A stretch of 48,734 nucleotides of DNA from Spirochaetaceae bacterium (GTDB lineage Bacteria; Spirochaetota; Spirochaetia; Treponematales; Breznakiellaceae): positions 1 to 48,734 of the forward strand of contig JAISLT010000096.1 in the NCBI GenBank assembly GCA_031277165.1, read 5' to 3'. The notes beneath the pieces were generated by a model. The model was not told the DNA's origin and did no database searches. It saw nothing but the letters and a program-made list of their open reading frames with translations. This document shows positions 31,725-42,032 of this stretch, in pieces. A program made the translations under genes and the position numbers. The stretch's first letter is position 1, and every line of letters begins with the position of its first letter.

Positions 31725-33089
31725 GTGCAAAAGAAATTCGTTGTTATTGTAATGCTGCTTCTGTGTTTGGGCGGAGCCTCCGCATTTGCACAGGAAAGTA
31801 TTGAAGCGCTGGGCTTCTCCCTTGATGTGGTATGGCTGTTTATTGGGTCCATACTGGTATTCATCATGCAGGCCGGCTTTGCCCTGGTAGAAACGGGCCT
31901 TACCCGGGCGAAAAACGCCAGCAACATCACCATGAAAAACGTAATGGACTTCTGTTTTGGGGCCATTGTGTACTGGATGATAGGCTGGGGTTTTATGTAC
32001 GGTACAGACGCCTTTGAGGGGCTTATCGGTACCGATCAGTTCTTTAACGGCCCCATGGAAGTAACGGTAGATAACGGTAATTTCTACAAGACCTGGTTTT
32101 TCCAGGTTGTCTTTGCCGCCACCGCTGCCACCATCGTGTCCGGCGCCATGGCGGAACGGACCCAGTTTAAATCGTACCTTATCTACACCTGCTTTATATC
32201 GGCCTTTATCTATCCCATTTCGGGCCACTGGGTCTGGGGCGGGGGCTGGCTTGCGGACTTAGGTTTCCATGATTTTGCCGGGTCCACGGTGGTTCACTCC
32301 GTGGGAGGCTGGGCGGCTCTTATGGGGGCGGCGGTACTTGGCCCCCGGATTGGAAAGTACGTCAAGGGCAGCGATGGAAAAATCTCCGTTAAAGCCTTTC
32401 CGGGCCACAATATTCCCTATGCGGCCCTGGGGGTACTGCTTCTTTTCTTTGGATGGTTCGGCTTTAACGGGGCCTCCACGGGCATTGCCACGGTTGGCGA
32501 GGGCGGCATCTGGAGCGGTCTGGCCATTGCCCGGGTTGCCGTTACTACCTGTCTTGCCGGAGCGGCCGGAGCGGTGGGCGCCCTGATCTTTTCCTGGATA
32601 TGGTTTAAAAAACCCGATGTCTCCATGACCTTGAACGGCCTTCTGGCGGGTCTTGTGGGAATTACCGCCCCCTGTGCGGTGGTAAGTCCCGGAGCGGCGG
32701 TGGTTATCGGCCTTTGCGCCGGGGTTTTGGTGGTCCTTGCGGTAGAGTTTATCGACAAGGTCCTTAAAATAGATGATCCGGTGGGGGCCGTGTCGGTCCA
32801 CGGAATCTGCGGGGTCTTTGGAACCTTGGCCGTAGGTATCTGGGGGAACGCCCAGGATGCGGGGGTCCTGGGGCTGCTCCATGGGGGCGGGTTTAAACAA
32901 ATCGGGATCCAGCTTACCGGCATTGTCGCGGTCGGCGCCTGGGCCCTTATTACCAGCCTTATCCTTTTCTTGGTTATTAAGGCCGTCGTTGGTCTGCGGG
33001 TAAGTCCCAAGGACGAGTTGGTGGGTCTGGACCTGTCGGAGCACAAGTCCGAGGCCTACACCGGCTTCCAGATCTTCAGCAATATGTAG
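31725..33089 (+). CDS. amt: ammonium transporter
   Basis: 454 aa from the GTG at 31725, chosen because AGGAGG lies eight bases upstream and because it yields a proper signal peptide (hydrophobic core, then ASAFA-QES), as in cleaved Amt proteins. Eleven membrane helices are expected. The pore twin-His pair lies in TVVHSVGG and SVHGICGVFG, and the FCFGAIVYW and GFNGAS regions are typical. It conducts ammonium/ammonia inward. glnK follows by 12 bases, the classic amtB-glnK pair. Expression should depend on sigma-54 under nitrogen limitation. Confidence 0.94.
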   Translation: MQKKFVVIVMLLLCLGGASAFAQESIEALGFSLDVVWLFIGSILVFIMQAGFALVETGLTRAKNASNITMKNVMDFCFGAIVYWMIGWGFMYGTDAFEGLIGTDQFFNGPMEVTVDNGNFYKTWFFQVVFAATAATIVSGAMAERTQFKSYLIYTCFISAFIYPISGHWVWGGGWLADLGFHDFAGSTVVHSVGGWAALMGAAVLGPRIGKYVKGSDGKISVKAFPGHNIPYAALGVLLLFFGWFGFNGASTGIATVGEGGIWSGLAIARVAVTTCLAGAAGAVGALIFSWIWFKKPDVSMTLNGLLAGLVGITAPCAVVSPGAAVVIGLCAGVLVVLAVEFIDKVLKIDDPVGAVSVHGICGVFGTLAVGIWGNAQDAGVLGLLHGGGFKQIGIQLTGIVAVGAWALITSLILFLVIKAVVGLRVSPKDELVGLDLSEHKSEAYTGFQIFSNM

Positions 33090-33101
33090 GAGGAGTAAAG
33101 A

Positions 33102-33443
33102 ATGAAACTGATTATTGCGTACATACAGCCCCATGCGCTGAACGAAGTAAAGCAGGCCCTCTACGATGCGGAGGTCTACAAGATGTCGGTGACCAACGCC
33201 ATGGGCTGCGGCCAGCAAAAGGGCTATACCGAGCAGTTCCGGGGCGTGGAAATTGAAGTGAACCTGCTTAAAAAGGTCCGCCTTGAAATAGCGGTAAACG
33301 ACAATTTTGTAAAGCCCACCATCGATGCGATTATCAAGGGGGCGCGGACCCCGGATATCGGCGACGGAAAGATCTTTGTTCTGCCGATTGATGAATGTAT
33401 CAGAATTAGAACCGGAGAAACCGGCTCCATTGCCATCGGATAA
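33102..33443 (+). CDS. glnK: PII signal-transduction protein of the GlnK type
   Basis: 113 aa. The fold signatures are normal ([15 protein letters not shown]-loop start; [20 protein letters not shown] at the C-terminus). Aligned without gaps to Escherichia coli GlnB, residue 51 is Ile and residue 46 is Phe, so the Tyr that GlnD uridylylates is missing. Gln39 and Lys40 of the ATP/2-oxoglutarate region remain, so effector binding should be kept. It probably gates the Amt channel by direct binding and reports 2-oxoglutarate without covalent modification. AGGAGG precedes the ATG. Co-transcribed with amt. Confidence 0.93.
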   Translation: MKLIIAYIQPHALNEVKQALYDAEVYKMSVTNAMGCGQQKGYTEQFRGVEIEVNLLKKVRLEIAVNDNFVKPTIDAIIKGARTPDIGDGKIFVLPIDECIRIRTGETGSIAIG

Positions 33444-33838
33444 GATGCACCGGGAAAAAAAAGGGGGTATGTAAAAATACCGGCGGCGTAGGCAGCGGTT
33501 TGTCAGCACCTGGGTGTGTTGATAAGCTTCTGCTTATGCCGTTCTTTTTTTAATACCCGGAATTCCCGGCGCTGTCCATGGAACCTGCGGTAAACTACAT
33601 TTTTGTTGGAAATGTAAAAAATCCTACAATGTAGTAGCTTTTTAAAATCACCTGTATTGTGAACAGCCCTCGGAATAGCTGTTTTTAACGCAATCCGTGG
33701 AAAACCGGTCACATCCGGCTGGAATCCGGCCCGGTTTTTCCCTTAAATCCATTTTTAATACCCCCGCGGAGCGCAAATTCCTTGTGGAACATGAATTTAG
33801 GCACTATTTTGCAATAAAACCCCCGGGTTGGATGAACT
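33444..33838. other. long leader region upstream of the glutamine synthetase promoter
   Basis: No gene is seen in this stretch. It holds ATAAGC-TTCT-GCTTAT followed by a T run near 33520-33550 (a possible terminator for glnK), TACATTT/AAATGTA (33596-33602, 33610-33616) and CTAC-AAT-GTAG (33624-33634), which could be activator sites, and a CCGG-rich nested hairpin about 33695-33740. A half-conserved sigma-54-like box near 33800 has 9 instead of 10 bases between GG and GC. Confidence 0.5.
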
Positions 33839-33854
33839 TGGCACGGTATTTGCT
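33839..33854 (+). promoter_or_regulatory. sigma-54 promoter of the glutamine synthetase gene
   Basis: TGGCACGGTATTTGCT matches the sigma-54 consensus perfectly, with GG at 33840-33841 and GC at 33852-33853. The expected transcription start is near 33864, followed by GGAGG (33879-33883) and the ATG at 33890. Confidence 0.93.
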
Positions 33855-33889
33855 TGCATAATGTAATAGTTATACTTTGGAGGATACTA

Positions 33890-36010
<2,121 letters not shown>

Positions 36011-36072
36011 GCCGGCGGCCTTGGGCTGCACCGGGCCAAGGGCCGCGGACAAACTTTCCCAAAAAATTACAG

Positions 36073-36110
36073 AACAAAGAACCCGGGGCAAGCCCTGGGT
36101 TCTTTGTTTA
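36073..36110. terminator. bidirectional terminator between glnN and ddl
   Basis: AACAAAGAACCC and GGGTTCTTTGTT pair, with a GGGG/CCCT inner part and a short CAAG loop. A T-rich end follows on one side and A-rich on the other, so it can serve both converging genes. Confidence 0.8.
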
Positions 36111-36124
36111 AACGCCGTTCGGGA

Positions 36125-37255
36125 TTAGCCGTAACTTGTTTTAAGTTTCTGTTCTTTTTTAAACCGCGCCAGGGCCAGTTCAATAAGCTCCGTAATAAGC
36201 TCCGTATAGCCGATACCGCTGGCCTCCCACAGTTTGGGGTACATGCTGATCTTGGTGAACCCCGGCATGGTGTTAATTTCGTTCACCAGCACCGTACCGT
36301 CTTCGGTAAGAAAAAAATCCACCCGGGAAAGGCCCTGGCACTCAAGGATCCGAAAGGTCTTTACCGCCAGGGTCCGGACTGTCCGGATCTGGTCCGGGGA
36401 AAGTTTGGCGGGGATTTCCAGCTCCGCCCCGGCGGCGTCAATGTACTTTGCCTCGTAGGAGTAAAAATCCCTGCGGGTCCGCACCTCGCCGGGCAGGGAT
36501 GCCCGGGGGTTTTCGTTCCCCAGGACCGAACATTCTATTTCCCGGCCCCGTATATTTTCTTCCAGGATAAGCTTAGTGTCGTAGGCAAGGGCCGCGGTAA
36601 GGGCGCCGCGGAAACCCGCTTCATCGTAAACCTTGCTTACCCCCACGCTGGATCCCATGTTGCAGGGTTTAATAAAAACCGGTGCGCCGAGTTGTTCCGA
36701 AACCTCCGCAAAGGAGGGAAGGGGCTCCCCATCCCGCAGGACCATAAATTTTCCGATGGGGATTCCCCCGTCCCGTAAAAGGCGCTTCATCACATCCTTG
36801 TCCATTCCGGCGGCGGAGCCAAGCACCCCGGGGCCCACAAAGGGAATTTCCGCCAATTTAAGAAGGCCCTGGACCGTACCGTCCTCTCCAAAGGGGCCGT
36901 GGAGAATGGGAAAAATTACATCCAAGTGCAGGACCTCCGGTTTCTGGGGGCTAGCGGAGTCCGAAACAGGGGGGTCCCGGAAAATCAAAAGATCCCCTTC
37001 GCTTCTTGGGGGCAGGACCGCTCCGCAACTAATGGGACTAAGGCGGATCTTGGCGGGATCCTCCGGATTAAGGATAAAATCGCCGGCCCCGTCCTGGGGG
37101 CCGAAGATCCACCGGCCGTCCTTTTTAATCCCAATAAGGTAGGGAACAAATTTTTGCTTATCGATGGCTTCGTAAATGGTCTTTGCCGACTGAAGGGATA
37201 CCTCGTGTTCGGCGGATTTTCCTCCGCAGATAATTCCCACGTTGAGCTTCTTCAT
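36125..37255 (-). CDS. ddl: D-alanine--D-alanine ligase
   Basis: 376 aa. It starts with the Ddl opening VGIICGGKSAEHEVSLQSAK, has the HGPFGEDGTVQGLL segment, an ATP-grasp core (FIKPCNMGSSVGVSKV) and the metal-binding end LSRVDFFLTEDGTVLVNEINTMPGFT. It joins two D-Ala with ATP in the cytoplasm for peptidoglycan precursors. AGGGGG precedes the ATG. The PHP gene ends 43 bases upstream on the same strand, so the two may be co-transcribed. Confidence 0.95.
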   Translation of the reverse strand: MKKLNVGIICGGKSAEHEVSLQSAKTIYEAIDKQKFVPYLIGIKKDGRWIFGPQDGAGDFILNPEDPAKIRLSPISCGAVLPPRSEGDLLIFRDPPVSDSASPQKPEVLHLDVIFPILHGPFGEDGTVQGLLKLAEIPFVGPGVLGSAAGMDKDVMKRLLRDGGIPIGKFMVLRDGEPLPSFAEVSEQLGAPVFIKPCNMGSSVGVSKVYDEAGFRGALTAALAYDTKLILEENIRGREIECSVLGNENPRASLPGEVRTRRDFYSYEAKYIDAAGAELEIPAKLSPDQIRTVRTLAVKTFRILECQGLSRVDFFLTEDGTVLVNEINTMPGFTKISMYPKLWEASGIGYTELITELIELALARFKKEQKLKTSYG

Positions 37256-37298
37256 CTGTACCCCCTGCTTAAGCTTTGCGGCGGTTCCCCGCCCTGCC

Positions 37299-38126
37299 TT
37301 AACCGGCCTTTTTCAAATATCGTGCCACTTCGTTAAAACTCATCCGCCTAAGGCCGGAGGTCCTATCCTTCCTGTCCCGAATTTCCGTCTTTAGTGCCAG
37401 GGGTTTATCCCCCTCCTGGGGGTGGAACTCGCAGCGTCCCGGCGGTATATGAAGGCCGATTTTTCCCTGGTTTAGTATAAGGGCCACATAGTCTTTTATG
37501 GAAGAGAGTTTTTTTTCAAGATCAATGCCGTAGGGTTCGGTCTTTTCCAGATCCTCCGCATCGTGGATGTCGGAACCGGCCACCGCGGGAAGTCCTAAGG
37601 CCTGGGCATAAGCGCAGGCCTGGGCATCGTAGAGGGCGTTGTGGTTTCCCCCATTGGCGGCTTCCACGGCGTCTATAAAAAAGGGGGCTAAATGCACCGC
37701 GTCTATGTAACTATGCTGCCGGAAGGGATGGGCATGGACCACGCAGCCCCCGGCACGGTGAACTTCCCTAAACTGTTCTTCCCTGGTCCACCGGACCATT
37801 TCGGGATGTTCCAAAAGCCAGTTCCGGTCCAGGCCGTACACCAGGTAGTCGTCCCCGTCGAAGGTTTCTTCCCAGCCAAAAAACACATCCAGCCCCTGTT
37901 TTTCCCCTTCGTTCCGGGCATCTTCGTAACCGGAACAAAAACCCGCAACCCACTGGGGCCAGGGCTGCAGGCGGCTCTGGGCGGTGTTGCTGTTAAAAAA
38001 ATGATCGGTCACCATAATTCCGGTAAAACCCCGATCTATGTACCGGCTAATATACTCCGCCCCCGGCGAAACGGCGCAGACGCTGACCTGACAGGTGTGA
38101 AGGTGGGTCTCGTATAAAAATCCCAT
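37299..38126 (-). CDS. PHP-domain phosphoesterase-like protein
   Basis: 275 aa. The metal-site motifs of the PHP fold are all present: THLHT (His8, His10) at the start, GIMVTDH, an internal EET segment, VVHAHPFRQ and AGSDIHD. PHP proteins cleave phosphoesters or serve as histidinol phosphatase-like enzymes; this short stand-alone form has no assigned substrate. GGGAGG lies 11 bases before the ATG. It precedes ddl on the same strand but functional linkage is unclear. Confidence 0.85.
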   Translation of the reverse strand: MGFLYETHLHTCQVSVCAVSPGAEYISRYIDRGFTGIMVTDHFFNSNTAQSRLQPWPQWVAGFCSGYEDARNEGEKQGLDVFFGWEETFDGDDYLVYGLDRNWLLEHPEMVRWTREEQFREVHRAGGCVVHAHPFRQHSYIDAVHLAPFFIDAVEAANGGNHNALYDAQACAYAQALGLPAVAGSDIHDAEDLEKTEPYGIDLEKKLSSIKDYVALILNQGKIGLHIPPGRCEFHPQEGDKPLALKTEIRDRKDRTSGLRRMSFNEVARYLKKAG

Positions 38127-38174
38127 GGTAGTGTGATCCTCCCGTATCGGGCTGCTTGCGGACTTTGCAAGGTA

Positions 38175-38199
38175 AAAAATCGCCTAACCGGCGATTTTT
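38175..38199. terminator. intrinsic terminator, usable on either strand
   Basis: AAAAATCGCC (38175-38184), loop TAACC, GGCGATTTTT (38190-38199). It follows the end of the minus-strand ATC-hydrolase-like gene (38229) and lies ahead of the PHP gene start. Confidence 0.85.
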
Positions 38200-38228
38200 A
38201 AGGGTTTTATGTGCGAAGCAACCAACTC

Positions 38229-38753
38229 CTAGCGCCTTCGTTTAAAACGGATCTGGCAGATCCCGTCTCCCTTGGCGATGGTCTTTGGCAGTTCCAATTC
38301 ACAGCCAAAACTTTCCGCAATGCCCCGGTCCCCTTCCATGGCCCAGCCGCACATGGCGTCCATTTCTTCCGTGGAACAGTTTTGTTTTTGCCAGGCAGCA
38401 ACCAGGGGACAGTAATAAAAATCCACCTCAAAGGCGTCGTCGGAAACCCCCAGAACCTTCATCTCGAAGATCGCCCGGCCCAGGGGAGGAAAGAGCTTTT
38501 TCTTTAGGAGCCTGCAGCTGCCCCCCCGCGGCGCTTCTTTTTGGGCGGCAGCGGCCTGTAAGCCCGTAAGCGCCCGCAGGCCGTGGTACATCCCGCAGCG
38601 GCGGATCCCCCGGGGGGCAAATTGGCCGGGGTCTGCCCCGGATTTGCGGGCTTCGTCGCAGAGAAAATACATCCATAGGGCCCGGTGTTCAAAAAAACTC
38701 CGGATTTTTGTAATAAAAAACCCCTTCTTTTTTGCTTCGTTCTTTATGGTCAT
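38229..38753 (-). CDS. ATC-hydrolase-like protein (L-2-amino-thiazoline-4-carboxylic acid hydrolase family)
   Basis: 174 aa. The C-terminal half fits the family: FEVDFYYCPLVAAW, then MDAMCGWAMEGDRGIAESFG, then LELPKTIAKGDGICQIRF. Family members with this AMEGDRG pattern are common in anaerobes, but most have not been shown to act on thiazoline. It follows the DUF4349 lipoprotein gene by three bases and ends 30 bases before a strong terminator, so it is the last gene of the operon that starts at 41980. Function in the cell is unknown. Confidence 0.78.
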   Translation of the reverse strand: MTIKNEAKKKGFFITKIRSFFEHRALWMYFLCDEARKSGADPGQFAPRGIRRCGMYHGLRALTGLQAAAAQKEAPRGGSCRLLKKKLFPPLGRAIFEMKVLGVSDDAFEVDFYYCPLVAAWQKQNCSTEEMDAMCGWAMEGDRGIAESFGCELELPKTIAKGDGICQIRFKRRR

Positions 38754-38756
38754 GGT

Positions 38757-39767
38757 TTATCCTTGGTTTATTCCCGGTTTGTTCCCGGAGTTTTTATCCC
38801 GGCCCTTTGTTTCCGTATGGTTTACCCCCCTTCTTCCCTCCAGGGCCAGGCGGAAGGCTTTTCTTAAAAGGCCCACCCTGCCCAAGAGGAGCCAAAAGGC
38901 CGCTAACAGAAGAACAACGATTGGAAGGCCGAATATGACAGCTCCCAGCACTGCCAGTATCAGGCCGGAAAGGAACTTTCCAAAGGAACCAAACAGTTCC
39001 CCCACCCGGTCTTTTAGGGTGTATTCGGAAAGATAATCGGGACTGTGGAGGTTTAATTCTATGGTAGAATAATCCACCAGCCCCGCAAGTTCGGTAAATT
39101 CGCTTCCAAGCCCGTCTATTTCGTTTTGCAGATCCGCAATCCGGGTTTCAACCGTCATAATATCATCAATGCTCTTGGTTTGTTCCAAATAGTTTTGAAA
39201 AGTTACCAACAGGGCTTTTTTAGTATTAAGCCGCCCCGCAAGATCGTAATATTTTACTGTTACGTCTTCGGCGGTTTCTGTCCGGGATTGGATCCTGCCC
39301 AAAACGCCAATTCCCGAAAGCAGCGCATCGTAGGAACCCTGGGGAACCCGGATCGTGTAGAACGCGGAATTCTCATCGGACCGGGCGTGTTCCGAATAGG
39401 CCCCGTGGCGGTTTAACAACTCCTTTATCTTTCCGCCCGCCGCAAGCCTGCCGTCACCGTCTAAAAGGGAAGGATCCGCCTCTATGATCACCGCCGCCCG
39501 CTTAACAAGCCTGCGGGACCGGCCCTCCCCCCCGGGGACAGGGCCGGACTGTTCCGGGGTGCGGGAATTTTCGGCGGTTTCTGTCCCCGGCCCCACACGG
39601 CCGGCAAAGTTTGATCCAAAGACTTCGGCGGCGGCGGAAGTTTCCATCTCCGAGGTGTCGTAGACGGAGGGTTCTGCTCCGGAGTTTCCCTTCGCACAGG
39701 CCCCAAGACAGATGCACAGCAGAAAAAAAAGGACCCTTATTTTTGCGGGTCCGATTAAATTGGTCAT
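38757..39767 (-). CDS. DUF4349 lipoprotein
   Basis: 336 aa from the ATG at 39767, set by AGGAGGA nine bases upstream. A lipobox LGAC puts the lipidated Cys at residue 24. DUF4349 follows at about 85-300, with a YTIRVPQGSYDALL motif, a coiled segment (VETRIADLQNEIDGL), and a membrane helix near 265-300 before a basic tail. These proteins may sense or clamp an envelope component; no activity is known. The stop of the 733-aa gene is 11 bases upstream, so the two are in one operon. Confidence 0.84.
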   Translation of the reverse strand: MTNLIGPAKIRVLFFLLCICLGACAKGNSGAEPSVYDTSEMETSAAAEVFGSNFAGRVGPGTETAENSRTPEQSGPVPGGEGRSRRLVKRAAVIIEADPSLLDGDGRLAAGGKIKELLNRHGAYSEHARSDENSAFYTIRVPQGSYDALLSGIGVLGRIQSRTETAEDVTVKYYDLAGRLNTKKALLVTFQNYLEQTKSIDDIMTVETRIADLQNEIDGLGSEFTELAGLVDYSTIELNLHSPDYLSEYTLKDRVGELFGSFGKFLSGLILAVLGAVIFGLPIVVLLLAAFWLLLGRVGLLRKAFRLALEGRRGVNHTETKGRDKNSGNKPGINQG

Positions 39768-39778
39768 GGAGCTTCCTC

Positions 39779-41980
39779 CTATAGGGCTCTGTAACATTCG
39801 TCAATTACCGGGAGGATCGAAGGCAGATCGAATCCCATTTCCAGAAGATTTCGCCGTTCCGCACTGTCTTCCCAATCCATGTAAGGATCCGAATAATGAT
39901 CCCGAAGAAAATTGTACACCAGATCCTCCGCCTCTTCGGGGAGGTTAAAGAAAAGCCCCTTACCGGTTCCCAGAATTTTGCGGATCGCATTCCGGGCCTT
40001 TGCAAGGAACCGGTTCTCGTATACATCGTAGGAGCGGCCCGACAGTTCCCTAAGCCGGTCGGAAACCGAGCCCTTGGCCTTTACCAGGGTTCTGGGGGTG
40101 AATACCTTCTGCTTGGGCCGGGCCGGAGGGGGCGAAGCGGAAACGTAGGGAGCGGGCCTGTACCCGGTCTGTCTAGGGGGCGGCGCCGAAGCCAGAGGTT
40201 TAGGCTGGGCAGCGGGCTTAGGCGGCGCCGGAGGCTCTACGGGCCGGGGAACAGCGGGCTTAGACTGGGCCGCCGGAGCTTGCACGGGCCGGGACGCCGG
40301 CTTGGGCTGAGCGGCGGCAGAACCGGACCAGGCGGCCGCGGGTTTGGGCGGGGCCGCCGGAGCTTGCACGGGCCGGGACGCCGGCTTGGGTTGAGCGGCG
40401 GCAGAACCGGACCAGGCGGCCGCGGGTCTGGGCGGGGCCGCCGGAACTTGCACAGGCCGGGACGCCGGCTTGGGTTGAGCGGCGGCAGAACCGGACCAGG
40501 CGGCCGCGGGTCTGGGCGGGGCCGCCGGAACTTGCACGGGCCGGACCACCGGCTGGGCGGGCCGCTGTGTAGGCCGGACTGCAGGTTTGCTCCGGGCCGC
40601 CGGGACGGTGGATTTCTGCCGTCCCGTGGATTTGGCGACAATTGTCGTTTTAATTTCCGGAGCCGGTTTAAGCTTATACGGAACCTTTACCGGCCTAGGA
40701 TTCACCGCGGCCCCGGAGCCCTGCCCGGCGGCGGCAGATTTTGCCACCACCGCCTTGGGCCGGCCCTTTAGTACAAGGGGTTTGGGGGCTATCCTGGGGG
40801 CGGCTTTTGACCTGGGTTTGGGGGCAATTTTTGGCATCCTGGTCCTTTTTCCGCCGTCCCCTATGCCGGGATCTTTTCCTGGGGCTTTCCGAACCTTAAG
40901 CGGCCGCCGTACCTCGGCTGTTTTTTCGGAAGGACGGCGGTCTTCTATTTGCTTAGGGACCGTTACCGGCATATTTTGGAACACGGGCAGGGACTTTTGC
41001 TGGGTCAGGGCGTGCTTGATCATGTTCCAGTTCCGCTGAAGGTATATATCCCCCTGGATGGAATAGTAATAACCGGTAACCAGAATGCCCATTATGGAAG
41101 AAAGAATTTCATCATCCCTGTTTTTGGCCTGCCGTCCCCGGCGTATGGCCATATAGACATCGTAATTTTTTTTGCCGTATTTACGGGAATACAGAAACAG
41201 GATCCGTTCAAAGGCCGGATCGTTCACCGAATTCCAGTACTTAATACAATACCCCAGGATCTGATCTTCGATCCGGGAAAAGGGTGGTATTTCTATCCGG
41301 GCCAGATCGGAGGGAGAAAAGACCACCGCGGAAAGATCGATCATCGGCATCCGAAGGCCGAATTTTTTTTGGGTATAGTAACTGTCCCAGTCGGCCTTAA
41401 CCAGCCGGTCCCGGGCCTCCTCTGCCATCTGCCGCTGGAGGTCGGCGCGCCGCCGCCGTTCTTCTTCCACCACCGAAAGGGTATCGGTCAGATAGGCCCG
41501 GACCAGCTCCGTGGCCTTGGCAATGGATTCCACCTTTAGGTTAAGGGCCCCTGCATAGCGAAAAAAGCGTTCCATGGCGGCCACCGCCTCGTACCGTTCC
41601 TTGGGAAGAAACTGAAGTATATCCTCCGCGGTCTTTATGGTGGAATATACATCCTTTTCGTTGTAAGAATCGGCCCGTTCCGCAATGAAGAAAATAATCT
41701 GCTTTACCCGTTCTAAAGACCGGGCCCCCAGCATCCGGTACCCCTTGGCCAAGAGGCTGCGAAAGGCCGGATCGTGGCTGCGGTACGAGCGAAGCAGCCA
41801 GGTTCTAAACTCATCCTCGGGGTAGCGGACCCGCAGCCGGTTTTGATACAACTGCATGGCGTCCATGGACTGGCCCATGGACCGGAGGTAATAATACCGT
41901 TCTATATCGGGATCGTGATCAGGCAGCAGATTGGGGTACTCTAGGCGGAGCAATTCATCCTGAATCTCGGTTATATCCAT
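39779..41980 (-). CDS. conserved treponeme-type hypothetical protein with Ala/Pro tandem repeats, 733 aa
   Basis: There is no signal peptide or membrane helix. Residues 1-340 are helical and look like a folded domain (YYLRSMGQSMDAMQLYQNRL). About 345-625 is a basic, Pro/Ala/Lys-rich linker with a 28-residue unit repeated three times and a partial fourth copy. A conserved C-terminal domain (about 630-733) ends in PSILPVIDECYRAL. Such a long disordered basic region suggests binding to a partner or nucleic acid, but this is inference. No family recognised. The -10 box is eight bases before the ATG with no Shine-Dalgarno, so it is probably leaderless. Confidence 0.78.
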   Translation of the reverse strand: MDITEIQDELLRLEYPNLLPDHDPDIERYYYLRSMGQSMDAMQLYQNRLRVRYPEDEFRTWLLRSYRSHDPAFRSLLAKGYRMLGARSLERVKQIIFFIAERADSYNEKDVYSTIKTAEDILQFLPKERYEAVAAMERFFRYAGALNLKVESIAKATELVRAYLTDTLSVVEEERRRRADLQRQMAEEARDRLVKADWDSYYTQKKFGLRMPMIDLSAVVFSPSDLARIEIPPFSRIEDQILGYCIKYWNSVNDPAFERILFLYSRKYGKKNYDVYMAIRRGRQAKNRDDEILSSIMGILVTGYYYSIQGDIYLQRNWNMIKHALTQQKSLPVFQNMPVTVPKQIEDRRPSEKTAEVRRPLKVRKAPGKDPGIGDGGKRTRMPKIAPKPRSKAAPRIAPKPLVLKGRPKAVVAKSAAAGQGSGAAVNPRPVKVPYKLKPAPEIKTTIVAKSTGRQKSTVPAARSKPAVRPTQRPAQPVVRPVQVPAAPPRPAAAWSGSAAAQPKPASRPVQVPAAPPRPAAAWSGSAAAQPKPASRPVQAPAAPPKPAAAWSGSAAAQPKPASRPVQAPAAQSKPAVPRPVEPPAPPKPAAQPKPLASAPPPRQTGYRPAPYVSASPPPARPKQKVFTPRTLVKAKGSVSDRLRELSGRSYDVYENRFLAKARNAIRKILGTGKGLFFNLPEEAEDLVYNFLRDHYSDPYMDWEDSAERRNLLEMGFDLPSILPVIDECYRAL
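40270..40550 (-). repeat. 84-base in-frame tandem repeat within the 733-aa gene
   Basis: Units begin at 40270, 40354 and 40438, with a partial fourth at 40522. Copies are nearly identical and each encodes 28 residues including AWSGSAAAQPKPASRPVQ, so the length can change without a frameshift. Confidence 0.92.
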
Positions 41981-41988
41981 TATTTTTC

Positions 41989-42017
41989 ATTATAGATTGA
42001 AACACCCTTACTGTCTA
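41989..42017 (-). promoter_or_regulatory. leaderless promoter of the 733-aa gene operon
   Basis: On the minus strand TAGACA (42012-42017), 17 bases, TATAAT (41989-41994), ending eight bases before the ATG at 41980. Confidence 0.7.
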
Positions 42018-42026
42018 TGGTAGAAT
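41997..42026 (+). promoter_or_regulatory. leaderless promoter of the dual immunophilin gene
   Basis: TTGAAA (41997-42002), 18 bases, TAGAAT (42021-42026), ending six bases before the ATG at 42033. It overlaps the divergent promoter, so the two compete. Confidence 0.65.
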
Positions 42027-42032
42027 GTTTTT

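Noticed and set aside
32259-33509. Long open frame antisense to amt and glnK (416 codons)
   Set aside because: It lies opposite two certain genes, has a Gly/His/Arg-rich composition typical of antisense GC-rich frames, and has no ribosome site or family features.
33798-33815. Second sigma-54 promoter upstream of the glutamine synthetase gene
   Set aside because: GG and GC are separated by 9 rather than 10 bases and the -24 box is weaker; a perfect box lies 40 bases downstream.
40270-40550. Regular repeats as a CRISPR array
   Set aside because: Period 84 with no unique spacers, in frame within a protein gene; it encodes a 28-residue repeat.
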